Positions 15,357 through 23,698 are shown, counted from the stretch's first letter. The stretch: 27,976 nt of DNA from Turicibacter sp. (GCA_030531025.1 JAUMTV010000027.1:1-27976), one strand, 5' to 3'. Notes: generated from the sequence alone by a model not told the origin. Numbers and translations: made by a program.

Positions 15357-15385
15357 TTGCACAACGGTTTAAACTATAGTATTAT
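15357..15385 (+). promoter_or_regulatory. Possible promoter of yqhY
   Basis: TTGCAC (15357-15362), a 17-nt spacer and TATTAT (15380-15385) lie 34 nt before the ATG. The -10 is good and the -35 is weak. Confidence 0.4.
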
Positions 15386-15419
15386 TATAGTAGTTGCATA
15401 TGATTGGAGGAGATTGTAA

Positions 15420-15791
15420 ATGGCTGTGTCAAAATATTACCGAATTGAAGAAGCAAATCAAGAAATTGGGAACATTGAAATTCATTCACAAGTTTTTGAA
15501 GTGATTGCCCATAACGCCACAGCAGAAATTGAAGGGGTTTCAAAAATGTTTGAAAGTATCTCACAATCAATTGCCGATACTTTTAATAGTAAAAAACACC
15601 GCAATGGTGTTGAAGTAGAGTTTGATGCAAATGGATTAGTGATTGATGTATATGTTAGTATAAAAGCAGGTTATTCGATTAACGAAGTAGCCGAAAAAAT
15701 TCAAAAGAATATTCATCAAATGATTTATCATATGACATCTGTTAAAACATCAGAAATTTATGTTCATGTTGTATCAATTGATTTTGATTAA
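15420..15791 (+). CDS. yqhY: Asp23/Gls24 family protein (YqhY-like)
   Basis: This 123-residue cytosolic protein is of the Asp23/Gls24 family. It shows the family core GNIEIHSQVFEVIAHNATAEIEGV, the central VEVEFDANGLVIDVYVSIKAGYSINEVAEKIQKNI, and a C-terminal VHVVSIDF strand. In Bacillus subtilis yqhY stands just before nusB in the same cluster and has been linked to lipid synthesis control; the position here is the same. GGAGGAG precedes ATG 15420. A terminator follows, so it is transcribed apart from nusB. Confidence 0.88.
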   Translation: MAVSKYYRIEEANQEIGNIEIHSQVFEVIAHNATAEIEGVSKMFESISQSIADTFNSKKHRNGVEVEFDANGLVIDVYVSIKAGYSINEVAEKIQKNIHQMIYHMTSVKTSEIYVHVVSIDFD

Positions 15792-15793
15792 AA

Positions 15794-15829
15794 AAATAAA
15801 CCACTTTTAGTGGTTTATTTTTATTTTTT
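15794..15829 (+). terminator. Rho-independent terminator after yqhY
   Basis: AATAAACCAC, loop TTTTA, GTGGTTTATT and T-rich sequence form a terminator right after the yqhY stop. Confidence 0.88.
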
Positions 15830-15865
15830 TCCGCAATTTTTTCATAAATATGATAACATATATAG

Positions 15866-15892
15866 TTGAAACCTTTAAAAATAGTATACAAT
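15866..15892 (+). promoter_or_regulatory. Probable promoter of the nusB operon
   Basis: TTGAAA (15866-15871) and TACAAT (15887-15892) with a short 15-nt spacer, or overlapping TATACA/TATATA boxes, give the likely start of the nusB transcript. The exact -10 is uncertain because the region is repetitive AT. Confidence 0.4.
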
Positions 15893-15900
15893 ATATATAA

Positions 15901-15971
15901 GTAGCGATAAGTTTTTCACACAGGAAAACTTTTAACGCTACTATAGTTTGCTTTAGTAGCTAAAAAACTTA
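15901..15971 (+). promoter_or_regulatory. nusB leader with mutually exclusive hairpins
   Basis: Hairpin A pairs GTAGCG (15901-15906) with CGCTAC (15936-15941) and has inner AAGTTTT/AAAACTT pairing. Hairpin B pairs GCTACTA (15937-15943) with TAGTAGC (15954-15960) and uses the same bases. In addition TAAGTTTTT (15908-15916) can pair with AAAAACTTA (15963-15971). Such overlapping pairings are typical of attenuation switches. No clear U-run terminator follows, so the mechanism is open. Confidence 0.45.
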
Positions 15972-16063
15972 AGGACGAAGTGTCATTCTAAAAATGTGAA
16001 TTACTTTTCGTTTTATATATAGTTGTAGCAACTTAGAAGATTTGAATAGAAAGAGGGATTTTT

Positions 16064-16543
16064 GTGATTCGTCATGTATTACGTCAATTTGCAGTACAAA
16101 CATTATATCAAATGGAAGTGGGGCAGATGACCAAAGAAGAAGCCATTGAAAACATTGAATGGATGGTTGAAGGTTTAAAAGAAGAAGCTATGGAAGTAAT
16201 GGCTGAAGAAGTAACGCCACATCAAATTTTAGAAGTAGAGCGTCAATTTACATTAGATGAGTTTTACTTTCAATTGGTAAATGGTGTTTTAACACATAAA
16301 GAAGAATTAGATCAAATCATCGATGAGAACTTAAAAGGTTGGAGTTTTTCACGTTTAAATAAAGTGGATAGAGCCATTTTACGTTTAGCGACATATGAAA
16401 TGAAATTCTGTCAAGAAACACCAACTAAAATTGTTATTGATGAAGCTTTAGAATTAACAAAAGAATTCTCAGATACTGGAGATGGAAAAGCACGTAGCTT
16501 TAATAATAAAGTGTTAGACCAAATTAGTAAAAATATTGCGTAA
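16064..16543 (+). CDS. nusB: Transcription antitermination factor NusB
   Basis: NusB is an all-helical RNA-binding protein that, with NusE (S10), supports antitermination on rRNA operons. The N-terminus VLRQFAVQTLYQMEVG corresponds to the family RxxALQxLYxxE motif. The C-terminal half is clear: LINxNLKGWSFSRLNKVDRAILRLATYEM and PTKIVIDEALELTKEFSD..ARSFNNKVLDQI. At 159 residues it is about 20 longer than most NusB, owing to an acidic helical insertion at about 22-65. The start is GTG 16064 with AAGAGGG upstream. It starts a run of tightly spaced genes (nusB-xseA gap 16 nt) that probably extends to ispA, behind a structured leader. Confidence 0.92.
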   Translation: MIRHVLRQFAVQTLYQMEVGQMTKEEAIENIEWMVEGLKEEAMEVMAEEVTPHQILEVERQFTLDEFYFQLVNGVLTHKEELDQIIDENLKGWSFSRLNKVDRAILRLATYEMKFCQETPTKIVIDEALELTKEFSDTGDGKARSFNNKVLDQISKNIA

Positions 16544-16559
16544 TAGGATGTGAGAACCG

Positions 16560-17909
16560 ATGGAGGAGAGACAACCCTTAACCGTTAAGGCGTTAACGAA
16601 GTATATTAAATTAAAGTTTGATTATGATAAAAACTTACAACGCCTCTTATTAAAGGGGGAATTATCAAACGTCAAACGACATTCGCGTGGTCACATTTAT
16701 TTCACTTTAAAAGATGATGAGGCACAAATTAATGCTGTTATGTTTGCTAGTGCAGCCTCACATTTAACATTTGTGCCAACAGAGGGAATGCAAGTGGTTG
16801 TCAAAGGCCATATTACCGTTTATGAAGCGGGCGGTTCTTATTCCATGTACGTGAAAGAAATGACGGAAGATGGAGTTGGAAATCTTTACGTGGCATTTAC
16901 GCAAATGAAAGAACGTTTAGGTGCTGAAGGACTTTTTGATGCAAGATTCAAACAGCCCATTCCAACTTATCCTCAAGCTGTTGGGGTCATCACCTCACCA
17001 ACTGGAGCGGCCATTCGAGATATTTTATCTACCATTAAACGTCGTTTCCCGCTTGTTAAAGTGTATGTTTATCCAGCACTTGTCCAAGGAGAGCAAGCGG
17101 AATCCTCAATTATCTCTTGTATTAAGCAAGCCAATGAAATGAAGTTGGTAGATACATTAATTGTTGGTCGTGGCGGTGGATCGATAGAAGATTTATGGGC
17201 CTTTAATAAAGAAGGGGTAGCAAGAGCTATTTTTGAGTCTAAAATTCCAATTATATCAGCAGTTGGTCATGAAACAGATTTTACAATTGCTGACTTTGTT
17301 GCTGATCATCGAGCACCGACACCAACTGCAGCTGCAGAATTAGCTGTGCCAAACTTACCAGATGTCTTAACGCATTTTAACCAACTAAATGCTCGACTTA
17401 ACCATAGCTTTAATACTCAGCTTGAACAAAAAAAGACACAGTTATTGCAATTAACGAATCATTATATTATGAAAAATCCACATGCGCTATTTGAGCAACG
17501 ATTAATGTATGTTAACCAATTAAGTGATAAATTACAATTTGTGTTACAAGAGCAACTCAACCGACGTAAAGGCTTATTAGCCACTCATCATCATCGATTA
17601 AATCAGTTTAATCCAATGAGTAAAGTAGAGAGCTCTAAACAACAAGTAGCGTTACTCACTCAAACCATGTCAGGTTGTATGACACAACAGCTCCTTGAAC
17701 ATAAACAAAATTATCATGTTTTATTAACGAAGCTAGAAATGTTAAATCCGTTATCGATTTTAAAAAAAGGATACTCTGTCGTAACTGATGAAAAAGAAGA
17801 GATGATTACGACTGTTTCAGCTTTATCAATTGGTCAAACCGTTTCAGTTGTCTTAGATGATGGAACGATAAAAGCATCAGTTGAAGACATTGTGTCGAAT
17901 GTAAACTAA
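16560..17909 (+). CDS. xseA: Exodeoxyribonuclease VII large subunit
   Basis: This is the catalytic subunit of ExoVII, a single-strand DNA exonuclease made of one XseA and several XseB. It has 449 residues, normal length. The N-terminal OB-fold is at about 1-105 (KGELSNVKRHSRGHIYFTLKDDEAQINAVMF). The nuclease core includes VGVITSPTGAAIRDIL, IVGRGGGSIEDLWAFN and SAVGHETDFTIADFVADHRAPTPTAAAE. A long coiled-coil region follows, ending NPLSILKKGYSVV and a small C-terminal domain. The ATG has only a weak ribosome binding site (AGGATGTGAG), so it may depend on coupling to nusB. folD, often found between nusB and xseA, is absent. Confidence 0.97.
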   Translation: MEERQPLTVKALTKYIKLKFDYDKNLQRLLLKGELSNVKRHSRGHIYFTLKDDEAQINAVMFASAASHLTFVPTEGMQVVVKGHITVYEAGGSYSMYVKEMTEDGVGNLYVAFTQMKERLGAEGLFDARFKQPIPTYPQAVGVITSPTGAAIRDILSTIKRRFPLVKVYVYPALVQGEQAESSIISCIKQANEMKLVDTLIVGRGGGSIEDLWAFNKEGVARAIFESKIPIISAVGHETDFTIADFVADHRAPTPTAAAELAVPNLPDVLTHFNQLNARLNHSFNTQLEQKKTQLLQLTNHYIMKNPHALFEQRLMYVNQLSDKLQFVLQEQLNRRKGLLATHHHRLNQFNPMSKVESSKQQVALLTQTMSGCMTQQLLEHKQNYHVLLTKLEMLNPLSILKKGYSVVTDEKEEMITTVSALSIGQTVSVVLDDGTIKASVEDIVSNVN

Positions 17910-17927
17910 CTAAAGGGGTGAATTTGA

Positions 17928-18155
17928 ATGAGTGAATCAAAAGTAAACTTTGATGAAGCATTACAACAATTAGAACAAGTTGTACGTCAATTAGAAGCAG
18001 GAAATTTACCACTAGAACGCTCAATTGAACTTTATAAACAAGGTATGTCACTTTCAAATGAGTGTCATCAGAAGTTACAACACATTGAGTCCGAGGTTGC
18101 TAAATTGGTGGATCCATCAGGAGCAATGACTGATTTTGAGGTATCGGGGGAATAA
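17928..18155 (+). CDS. xseB: Exodeoxyribonuclease VII small subunit
   Basis: This is the regulatory helical-hairpin subunit of ExoVII. It has 75 residues with the family signature NFDEALQQLEQVVRQLEAGNLPLERSIELYKQGMSLSNECHQKL. AAAGGGGTG precedes ATG 17928. It lies 18 nt after xseA and 3 nt before the ispA start, so the three are one unit. Confidence 0.96.
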   Translation: MSESKVNFDEALQQLEQVVRQLEAGNLPLERSIELYKQGMSLSNECHQKLQHIESEVAKLVDPSGAMTDFEVSGE

Positions 18156-18158
18156 TAA

Positions 18159-19034
18159 TTGTTAGCACAATATATTGCGAAACATAAAACACCGTTTGAA
18201 ACCTACATGTTAAGTCTGATTCAACGTGAGCAAATTCCAGCTCATTTAAAAGAATCGATGCTTTACTCTTTATCAGTAGGTGGAAAACGTTTAAGACCTA
18301 TTTTATTGTTTGCTGTTTTAGAGACCTTAGGAGTAGATCCGAAAAAAGGGTATCAAACAGCATCAGCACTTGAAATGATTCATACGTATTCACTGATTCA
18401 TGATGATTTACCGGCAATGGATAATGATGATTTAAGACGTGGAAAGCCTACGAATCATATCGTCTTTGGTGAAGCAACAGCAATTTTAGCGGGTGATAGC
18501 TTACTGACTCATGCCTTTCAAGTGATGTGTTGTGATGAAGAATTAACAGTAAATCAACGCTTAAAATTGATTTCTATGTTATCAGAAGCAGCAGGTCCAA
18601 TTGGAATGGTAGCGGGTCAAATGCTAGATATGGAAGCAGAAAACACTTCAATTACCCTTGAACAGTTAAAAGAAATTCATGCGAATAAGACAGGGCGACT
18701 GATTGAGTTTTCGGTAATTTCTGGAGCAATCATAGCAGAAGCTTCTGATGAAGTCATTGAGTTACTTCGCCAATTTTCTAAACATATCGGACTGGCTTTC
18801 CAGATTAAAGATGATATTTTAGATATTGAAGGGGACTGTGAGTTAATTGGGAAAAAGGTAGGTAGTGATCTTGAAAATGGTAAGAGCACTTATGTGTCAC
18901 TAACTTCCTTAGAAGTGGCAAAAAAAATGTTAGATGATGAAATTCGACAAGCGCAAGAAATCTTAGATCGCTTACCGAATAATACATCAATATTAGCAGC
19001 TATCACCAATTACATTAAAGAACGTCAAGCGTAA
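18159..19034 (+). CDS. ispA: Farnesyl diphosphate synthase (polyprenyl synthetase)
   Basis: This trans-isoprenyl diphosphate synthase condenses isopentenyl diphosphate with allylic diphosphates, giving mainly farnesyl diphosphate for undecaprenyl and quinone chains. It has 291 residues. The first aspartate-rich motif is DDLPAMD (82-88, with the two extra residues typical of bacterial FPP synthases), preceded by GGKRLRP (41-47). The second motif is KDDILDIEGD near 217. The start codon is TTG at 18159, 3 nt after the xseB stop, with GGGGGAA as ribosome binding site; no better in-frame start lies nearby. With dxs downstream it couples precursor supply and chain elongation. A terminator follows. 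Confidence 0.95.
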   Translation: MLAQYIAKHKTPFETYMLSLIQREQIPAHLKESMLYSLSVGGKRLRPILLFAVLETLGVDPKKGYQTASALEMIHTYSLIHDDLPAMDNDDLRRGKPTNHIVFGEATAILAGDSLLTHAFQVMCCDEELTVNQRLKLISMLSEAAGPIGMVAGQMLDMEAENTSITLEQLKEIHANKTGRLIEFSVISGAIIAEASDEVIELLRQFSKHIGLAFQIKDDILDIEGDCELIGKKVGSDLENGKSTYVSLTSLEVAKKMLDDEIRQAQEILDRLPNNTSILAAITNYIKERQA

Positions 19035-19037
19035 TAT

Positions 19038-19075
19038 TGGGGGCGATTTTTATATAATCGCCTTTTGTTATTTTT
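19038..19075 (+). terminator. Rho-independent terminator after ispA
   Basis: GGGGCGATT pairs with AATCGCC (19056-19062), followed by TTTTGTTATTTTT. dxs therefore needs its own promoter, which I cannot assign with confidence. Confidence 0.8.
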
Positions 19076-19145
19076 AGGAAAAACTGTTAATATTTCATTT
19101 GTGGAGTAAAAAGGGAATTAATAGGAAATAACGTCGAAATATGAT

Positions 19146-19175
19146 ATGATAAAAAAGATAAAAAGTTTTTATCAT
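19146..19175 (+). promoter_or_regulatory. AT-rich hairpin in the dxs leader
   Basis: ATGATAAAAA (19146-19155) pairs with TTTTTATCAT (19166-19175) around a 10-nt loop, 46 nt before the dxs start. Its role is unknown and it may be only an mRNA structure. Confidence 0.3.
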
Positions 19176-19221
19176 CTATGAAAGAGATTAAATGTTTAAA
19201 ACAAGGTTGGAGTGATTAGAG

Positions 19222-21111
19222 ATGTTTGACATCGAAAAAATTAAAGATCCTTCATTCATCAAGAAGTTGTCAACTCCAGAAATGCAAGTATTATGTCAGG
19301 ATATTAGGACATTTTTGATTGATTCATTATCAAAAACGGGTGGTCATGTATCATCAAATCTTGGGGTAGTAGAGTTGACAGTGGCGATGCATAAAGTATT
19401 TAATTCGCCAAAAGATAAGTTTATTTGGGATGTTGGACATCAAGTGTATATTCATAAAATATTAACGGGAAGAGCAAATCAATTCTCAACGTTAAGACAG
19501 TTTAAAGGGTTATCAGGGTTTCCCAAGCGTAAAGAGTCCGTACACGATTGTTGGGAAACAGGTCATGCTTCTACTTCGATTTCTGCTGCTGTTGGAATGG
19601 CCTATGCAAGAGACTTAAGTGATGAAGATTATCACGTTGTTGCTGTGATTGGTGATGGCTCGCTAACAGGTGGAATGGCGTATGAAGCGTTAAATCAGAT
19701 TGGTCACACAAATAAGCGTTTAATCGTTATTATCAATGATAATGAAATGGCTATCTCACCGAATGTAGGTGCTTTACATAACCTGTTTGGAAGCATTCGT
19801 ACGAATGAATCGTATTTAACAACAAAACGCTGTTTAAAAAAATTATTAAAAAATACAAGCTTTTTAAATCGTGTCATGTATCGTGCTAAAGGTAGCTTAA
19901 AGCGATTTGTCATTGGAGAGATTCCTTTTGATGCAATGGGCTTTAAATACTTTGGACCTGTCGATGGTCATAACTTAGATGATTTAATTAAAAATTTAAA
20001 CTTTGCTAAAAAAGCCGATAAACCGGTCATTGTTCATGTGAAAACAACAAAAGGAAAAGGTTTTTCTTATGCTGAAGAAGATAAACTCGGAACATGGCAC
20101 GGGATTGGAAAGTTTAATAAAGAAACAGGTGAAGTTGCTATCTCACAAAAAGAAAACACAGTTTCTTGGAGTAAACTTATTTGTAATGGGTTAATTGAAT
20201 TAACGAAACATGATTCGCGTGTGGCGGTCATTACTCCGGCAATGATCAATGGATCGGCTTTAAATGAATATCAACAACTTTATCCGGATCGTTTAATTGA
20301 CGTTGGAATCGCCGAAGAGCACGCTGTGACAATGGCGGGTGGGATGGCAACCCAAGGTATGAAGCCGTTTGTATCGATCTATTCCACATTCTTTAAGCGC
20401 GCCTTTGATCAGGTTCATCATGATGTAGCTCGCCAAGAACTAAATGTTGTTTTTGGTGTCGATCGTGCTGGTATTGTTGGGGCGGATGGAGAAACACATC
20501 AAGGACTTTATGATATTCCAATGTTACGTCCCATCCCCAATATGGTTATGATGATGCCAAAGGATGCTAATGAAGCTTATGATTTATTATATACTGCTTA
20601 TCAAATCAATGGGCCTGTTGCAATTCGTTATCCTCGTGGTAATATTGCAAATGTAACGCCTTCTTATAATTCGTGGAAGCAAATTCCAATTGGATCATGG
20701 CAAATATTAAGAACAGGAACGATGGCCTATGTGATTTCGATGGGGCCAATCTTAGAAGACTTAGTGGAGTTGGCAGAGCAGTTAAGTCAAACTGAAAAGT
20801 TAGAAGTTGGAGTTGTTAATGCTCGCTTTATCAAACCATTAGATTATAAGCTTTTAGATGAATTAGCACAGTGTCAAGTGCCGCTCATTGTTTATGAAGA
20901 ATCAGCGATGATTGGTGGTTTAGGAACAGCGATTTTAGAGTATTATAATGAGACGAATCAAGTTGTAGATGTGAAACGAATGGGTGTCCCAGATCTTTAT
21001 GTCCAACATGGTAGTGTACCGGAAGTGCTAGAGGAACTTCATCTTTCACTTCAAGATATAAAAGAAGAAATTAAAGAAGTAATTAAAAATAGGTCGGTGT
21101 CAAAAACATGA
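19222..21111 (+). CDS. dxs: 1-deoxy-D-xylulose-5-phosphate synthase
   Basis: This thiamine-diphosphate enzyme condenses pyruvate and glyceraldehyde 3-phosphate, the first step of the MEP isoprenoid pathway. It has 629 residues. His42 lies in SKTGGHVSSNLGVVELT. The ThDP/magnesium motif starts GDGSLTGG (144-151) and continues to INDNEMAIS. KYFGPVDGH and TTKGKGF follow. The pyrimidine-binding domain has GIAEEHAVTMAGGMA and FGVDRAGIVGADGETHQG, and the transketolase C-domain ends the protein. The site motif reads ETGHASTSISA where most family members have GxGHSSTSISA, a mild variation. GGAGTG precedes ATG 19222. Its stop overlaps the start of the methyltransferase gene (ATGA), so they are coupled. 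Confidence 0.97.
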   Translation: MFDIEKIKDPSFIKKLSTPEMQVLCQDIRTFLIDSLSKTGGHVSSNLGVVELTVAMHKVFNSPKDKFIWDVGHQVYIHKILTGRANQFSTLRQFKGLSGFPKRKESVHDCWETGHASTSISAAVGMAYARDLSDEDYHVVAVIGDGSLTGGMAYEALNQIGHTNKRLIVIINDNEMAISPNVGALHNLFGSIRTNESYLTTKRCLKKLLKNTSFLNRVMYRAKGSLKRFVIGEIPFDAMGFKYFGPVDGHNLDDLIKNLNFAKKADKPVIVHVKTTKGKGFSYAEEDKLGTWHGIGKFNKETGEVAISQKENTVSWSKLICNGLIELTKHDSRVAVITPAMINGSALNEYQQLYPDRLIDVGIAEEHAVTMAGGMATQGMKPFVSIYSTFFKRAFDQVHHDVARQELNVVFGVDRAGIVGADGETHQGLYDIPMLRPIPNMVMMMPKDANEAYDLLYTAYQINGPVAIRYPRGNIANVTPSYNSWKQIPIGSWQILRTGTMAYVISMGPILEDLVELAEQLSQTEKLEVGVVNARFIKPLDYKLLDELAQCQVPLIVYEESAMIGGLGTAILEYYNETNQVVDVKRMGVPDLYVQHGSVPEVLEELHLSLQDIKEEIKEVIKNRSVSKT

Positions 21112-21914
21112 AAAAAGAACGTATAGATGTGTTATTAACACAATTAGGATATTTTAGTTCACGTGAAAATGCTAAGCGTGCCGTGATGGCAGGTCTAGTA
21201 TTAGTGGATCAAGAGCGTATTGATAAACCTGGAGAAAAAGTACCAATCGAATCAACGATTACAGTTAAGGGAAATGTGTGTCCATACGTTAGTCGTGGTG
21301 GATTTAAACTAGAAAAAGCCATTCAAACCTTTAATATTGATTTAACTGGAAAGACAATTATTGATATTGGTGCTTCAACAGGTGGATTCACAGATTGTGC
21401 CTTACAAAATGGCGCTAAGTTATCATATGCTGTTGATGTTGGTTATAATCAATTAGATTGGAAAATGCGACAAGATGAACGTGTCATCTGTATGGAACGT
21501 ACAAATTTCCGTTACATGACACCAGAAGATTTAAAATACGGAGCACCAGAGTTTGCTTGTATTGATGTTTCATTTATCTCTTTAAAAATTATTTTCCCTG
21601 TATTAAAGCAGTTATTGAAAAAAGAAGGAGAGATTGTTGCTTTAATTAAGCCACAATTTGAAGCGGGTAAAGATCAAGTTGGAAAAAAAGGAATTGTTCG
21701 TGATGCTAAAGTCCATATTAAAGTTATCCAAGACATTCTTGATTTTATTACTGCGCTTGAATTAAGTGTCTTAGGGTTAACTTACTCGCCAATCAAAGGT
21801 GGAGAAGGAAATATTGAATTTTTGGTACATATAGGCTATAATGAAGATATGCGAACAAACGTTTACGAAAAAGATATTGTTCAAGTCGTAAGCGATGCAC
21901 ATAATCAGTTATAG
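21108..21914 (+). CDS. tlyA: TlyA-family rRNA 2'-O-methyltransferase (YqxC-like)
   Basis: This family has an N-terminal S4 RNA-binding domain (RIDVLLTQLGYFSSRENAKRAVMAGLVLVD, 5-34) and a C-terminal FtsJ-like SAM-dependent domain. Mycobacterial TlyA methylates 16S and 23S rRNA, and the same reaction is likely but unproven here. Here there are 268 residues. The SAM-binding loop is IIDIGASTGGFTDCAL (84-99). The K-D-K-E catalytic residues are visible as Lys67 (SRGGFKL), Asp153 (CIDVSFIS), Lys181 (LIKPQFEAGK) and Glu237 (GNIEFL). It is coupled to dxs by a 4-nt ATGA overlap. In Bacillus subtilis yqxC is followed by the arginine repressor gene; here recN follows directly. Confidence 0.94.
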   Translation: MKKERIDVLLTQLGYFSSRENAKRAVMAGLVLVDQERIDKPGEKVPIESTITVKGNVCPYVSRGGFKLEKAIQTFNIDLTGKTIIDIGASTGGFTDCALQNGAKLSYAVDVGYNQLDWKMRQDERVICMERTNFRYMTPEDLKYGAPEFACIDVSFISLKIIFPVLKQLLKKEGEIVALIKPQFEAGKDQVGKKGIVRDAKVHIKVIQDILDFITALELSVLGLTYSPIKGGEGNIEFLVHIGYNEDMRTNVYEKDIVQVVSDAHNQL

Positions 21915-21926
21915 TAGGTGGTTAAT

Positions 21927-23606
21927 ATGTTATCGCATTTGTCAATTCAGAACATGGCGATTATCGAATCTTTGCAATTAGACTTAAATAAAAATATGAC
22001 CGTTTTAACAGGTGAAACAGGTGCCGGAAAATCTATTATTATTGATGCTATTTCATTATTAATTGGTGACCGTGCATCGACTGACTTTATCCGTCATCAT
22101 GAAGAGATGGCAGTCATTGAAGGTATCTTTGAAATTGAAAAAAATGAACCATTAAAAGCTTATCTTTTCGAGCAAAATATTCCTGTCGATGATCAGTTGT
22201 TAATTAAACGAACAATAAAGCGTGTTGGAAGTGGACAAATTCGCGTCAATGGCGAGCTACTATCAGCTAATCAATTGAAAGAAATTGGACAATATTTAGT
22301 AGATATTCATGTTCAACATGATACCCATCGTTTATTTCATAATGAGTACAACTATCAGTTGATTGATAATTTTGATTTAACAGAAGAAGTTCATATTATT
22401 AATGAGAGTTATCAGAAGGCTCTGAAAAATTTCAATCAAGCGAAGCAAGCCTATATAAATTTTAAAAAGAATGCTGAAGACATACAAAAGCGATTAGATT
22501 TAATTTTATTTCAAAAGAATGAGATCGAAAAAGCAAATTTAAAAAAAGGTGAACTTGAAGAATTAGAAGAGCGCCGTCATCTTATTTTAAATTCAGATAA
22601 GCTTCATAAAACATATGGGCAAATTTTACATGATTTAAATTGTGAAGGTGGAGCAGTTGAGCGGTTGTATCAAGCCTATAATGCTACTCAATCATTAGCA
22701 AATATTGATGAAAGTTTATCATCAGCAGTGTCTCAAATGGGTGATATTTATTATGGATTGGAAGAATTCATGGATTTCATTTCATCAAAGCTTGATCAAT
22801 TGAATTATTATCCTGATGAACTGGAAGAAATTGAATCTCGATTAAATGAATTACAACAATTAAAACGTAAATATCGTTTAGAAGTTGATGAAATTATCAA
22901 TTATTATGAGCAAATTGTAACGGAATTAGATCAAATCGAAGATTCGGAACATTATGAGCAATCTTTATATGAGGCATTAGAGAAAGCACATCAAGAATTG
23001 GTTGACGCCGGAGAAATGTTAAATCAAAAACGTGTAGAGATTGCAGACCGAATTAAAACACAATTAATAGCAGAATTACATGATTTACAGCTTTATAATG
23101 CCCAGTTCGATATTGAGTTTAACCGTTTAAAAACCGATGATCTTTTAAATACGATTTTTTCGACTCATGGAATTTATGAAATTCAATTTTTATTAAGTAC
23201 GAATAAAGGTGAACCGATGAAACCATTAAATAAAGTGGCATCAGGCGGAGAGTTATCTCGTATTATGCTTGCATTAAAAACAATCTTAAATCGTGGACAA
23301 TATGTGTCAACGATTATATTTGATGAAATTGATACCGGAGTCAGTGGTCAAATTGCGTCAAGTATTGGGTCAAAAATGAAAGAAATTGCAAAACAAAAAC
23401 AAGTTCTTTGTATTACCCATTTACCACAAGTCGCATCACTTGCTGATCATCATATTCATGTTAGTAAATATGAAAAAGTAGGTCGAACAGTTACAGCAGT
23501 AAAAAAATTAACAATGGAAGAACGCGTTCATGAAGTGGCAAGAATGCTAAGTGGAGATAATGTAACTGAATCCGCATTGTTAAATGCTAAACAACTCCTA
23601 CAATAA
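21927..23606 (+). CDS. recN: DNA repair protein RecN
   Basis: RecN is an SMC-like ATPase that acts early at DNA double-strand breaks. It has 559 residues. Walker A is GETGAGKS (about 29-36). A long coiled-coil arm occupies about 150-350. The C-terminal head has the signature ASGGELSRIMLALK, Walker B TIIFDEIDTGVSG and the CITHLPQVASLADHH segment. ATG 21927 gives the family start MLSHLSIQNMAII. The GTG at 21918 overlaps the ribosome binding site TAGGTGG and is not preferred. It begins 12 nt after the tlyA stop and ends at a strong terminator. No LexA-type box was noticed upstream, as expected for an internal operon gene. Confidence 0.96.
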   Translation: MLSHLSIQNMAIIESLQLDLNKNMTVLTGETGAGKSIIIDAISLLIGDRASTDFIRHHEEMAVIEGIFEIEKNEPLKAYLFEQNIPVDDQLLIKRTIKRVGSGQIRVNGELLSANQLKEIGQYLVDIHVQHDTHRLFHNEYNYQLIDNFDLTEEVHIINESYQKALKNFNQAKQAYINFKKNAEDIQKRLDLILFQKNEIEKANLKKGELEELEERRHLILNSDKLHKTYGQILHDLNCEGGAVERLYQAYNATQSLANIDESLSSAVSQMGDIYYGLEEFMDFISSKLDQLNYYPDELEEIESRLNELQQLKRKYRLEVDEIINYYEQIVTELDQIEDSEHYEQSLYEALEKAHQELVDAGEMLNQKRVEIADRIKTQLIAELHDLQLYNAQFDIEFNRLKTDDLLNTIFSTHGIYEIQFLLSTNKGEPMKPLNKVASGGELSRIMLALKTILNRGQYVSTIIFDEIDTGVSGQIASSIGSKMKEIAKQKQVLCITHLPQVASLADHHIHVSKYEKVGRTVTAVKKLTMEERVHEVARMLSGDNVTESALLNAKQLLQ

Positions 23607-23615
23607 CTGTAATAA

Positions 23616-23670
23616 GAAGAATTCCAAGTTTTTGTTTACTTAAACAGAAAAATTGGAATTCTTTTTTTTT
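23616..23670 (+). terminator. Rho-independent terminator after recN
   Basis: AAGAATTCCAA pairs with TTGGAATTCTT, extended inward by T-rich/A-rich pairing, and is followed by nine T. It closes the recN transcript and abuts the spoIVB promoter. Confidence 0.88.
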
Positions 23671-23698
23671 TATATTTAATAGTGAAAAAGCCATAATA
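23670..23698 (+). promoter_or_regulatory. Sigma-G-like promoter of spoIVB
   Basis: TTATA (23670-23674), a 17-nt spacer and CATAATA (23692-23698) match gHATR-N17-CATNHTA except for the first G. The -10 ends 42 nt before the ATG. Bacillus subtilis spoIVB is known to be forespore-expressed, mainly from sigma-G, which agrees. A TGTCGAA heptamer (Spo0A-box core) lies at 23712-23718, but this heptamer is not rare in the window. Confidence 0.55.

Noticed and set aside
17894..17900. Further TGTCGAA/TTCGACA heptamers as Spo0A boxes (also in murI, feoB, ispA and the GHL10 gene)
   Set aside because: They lie in coding sequence. The heptamer occurs often enough in this window that only copies with extended consensus in promoter regions were kept.
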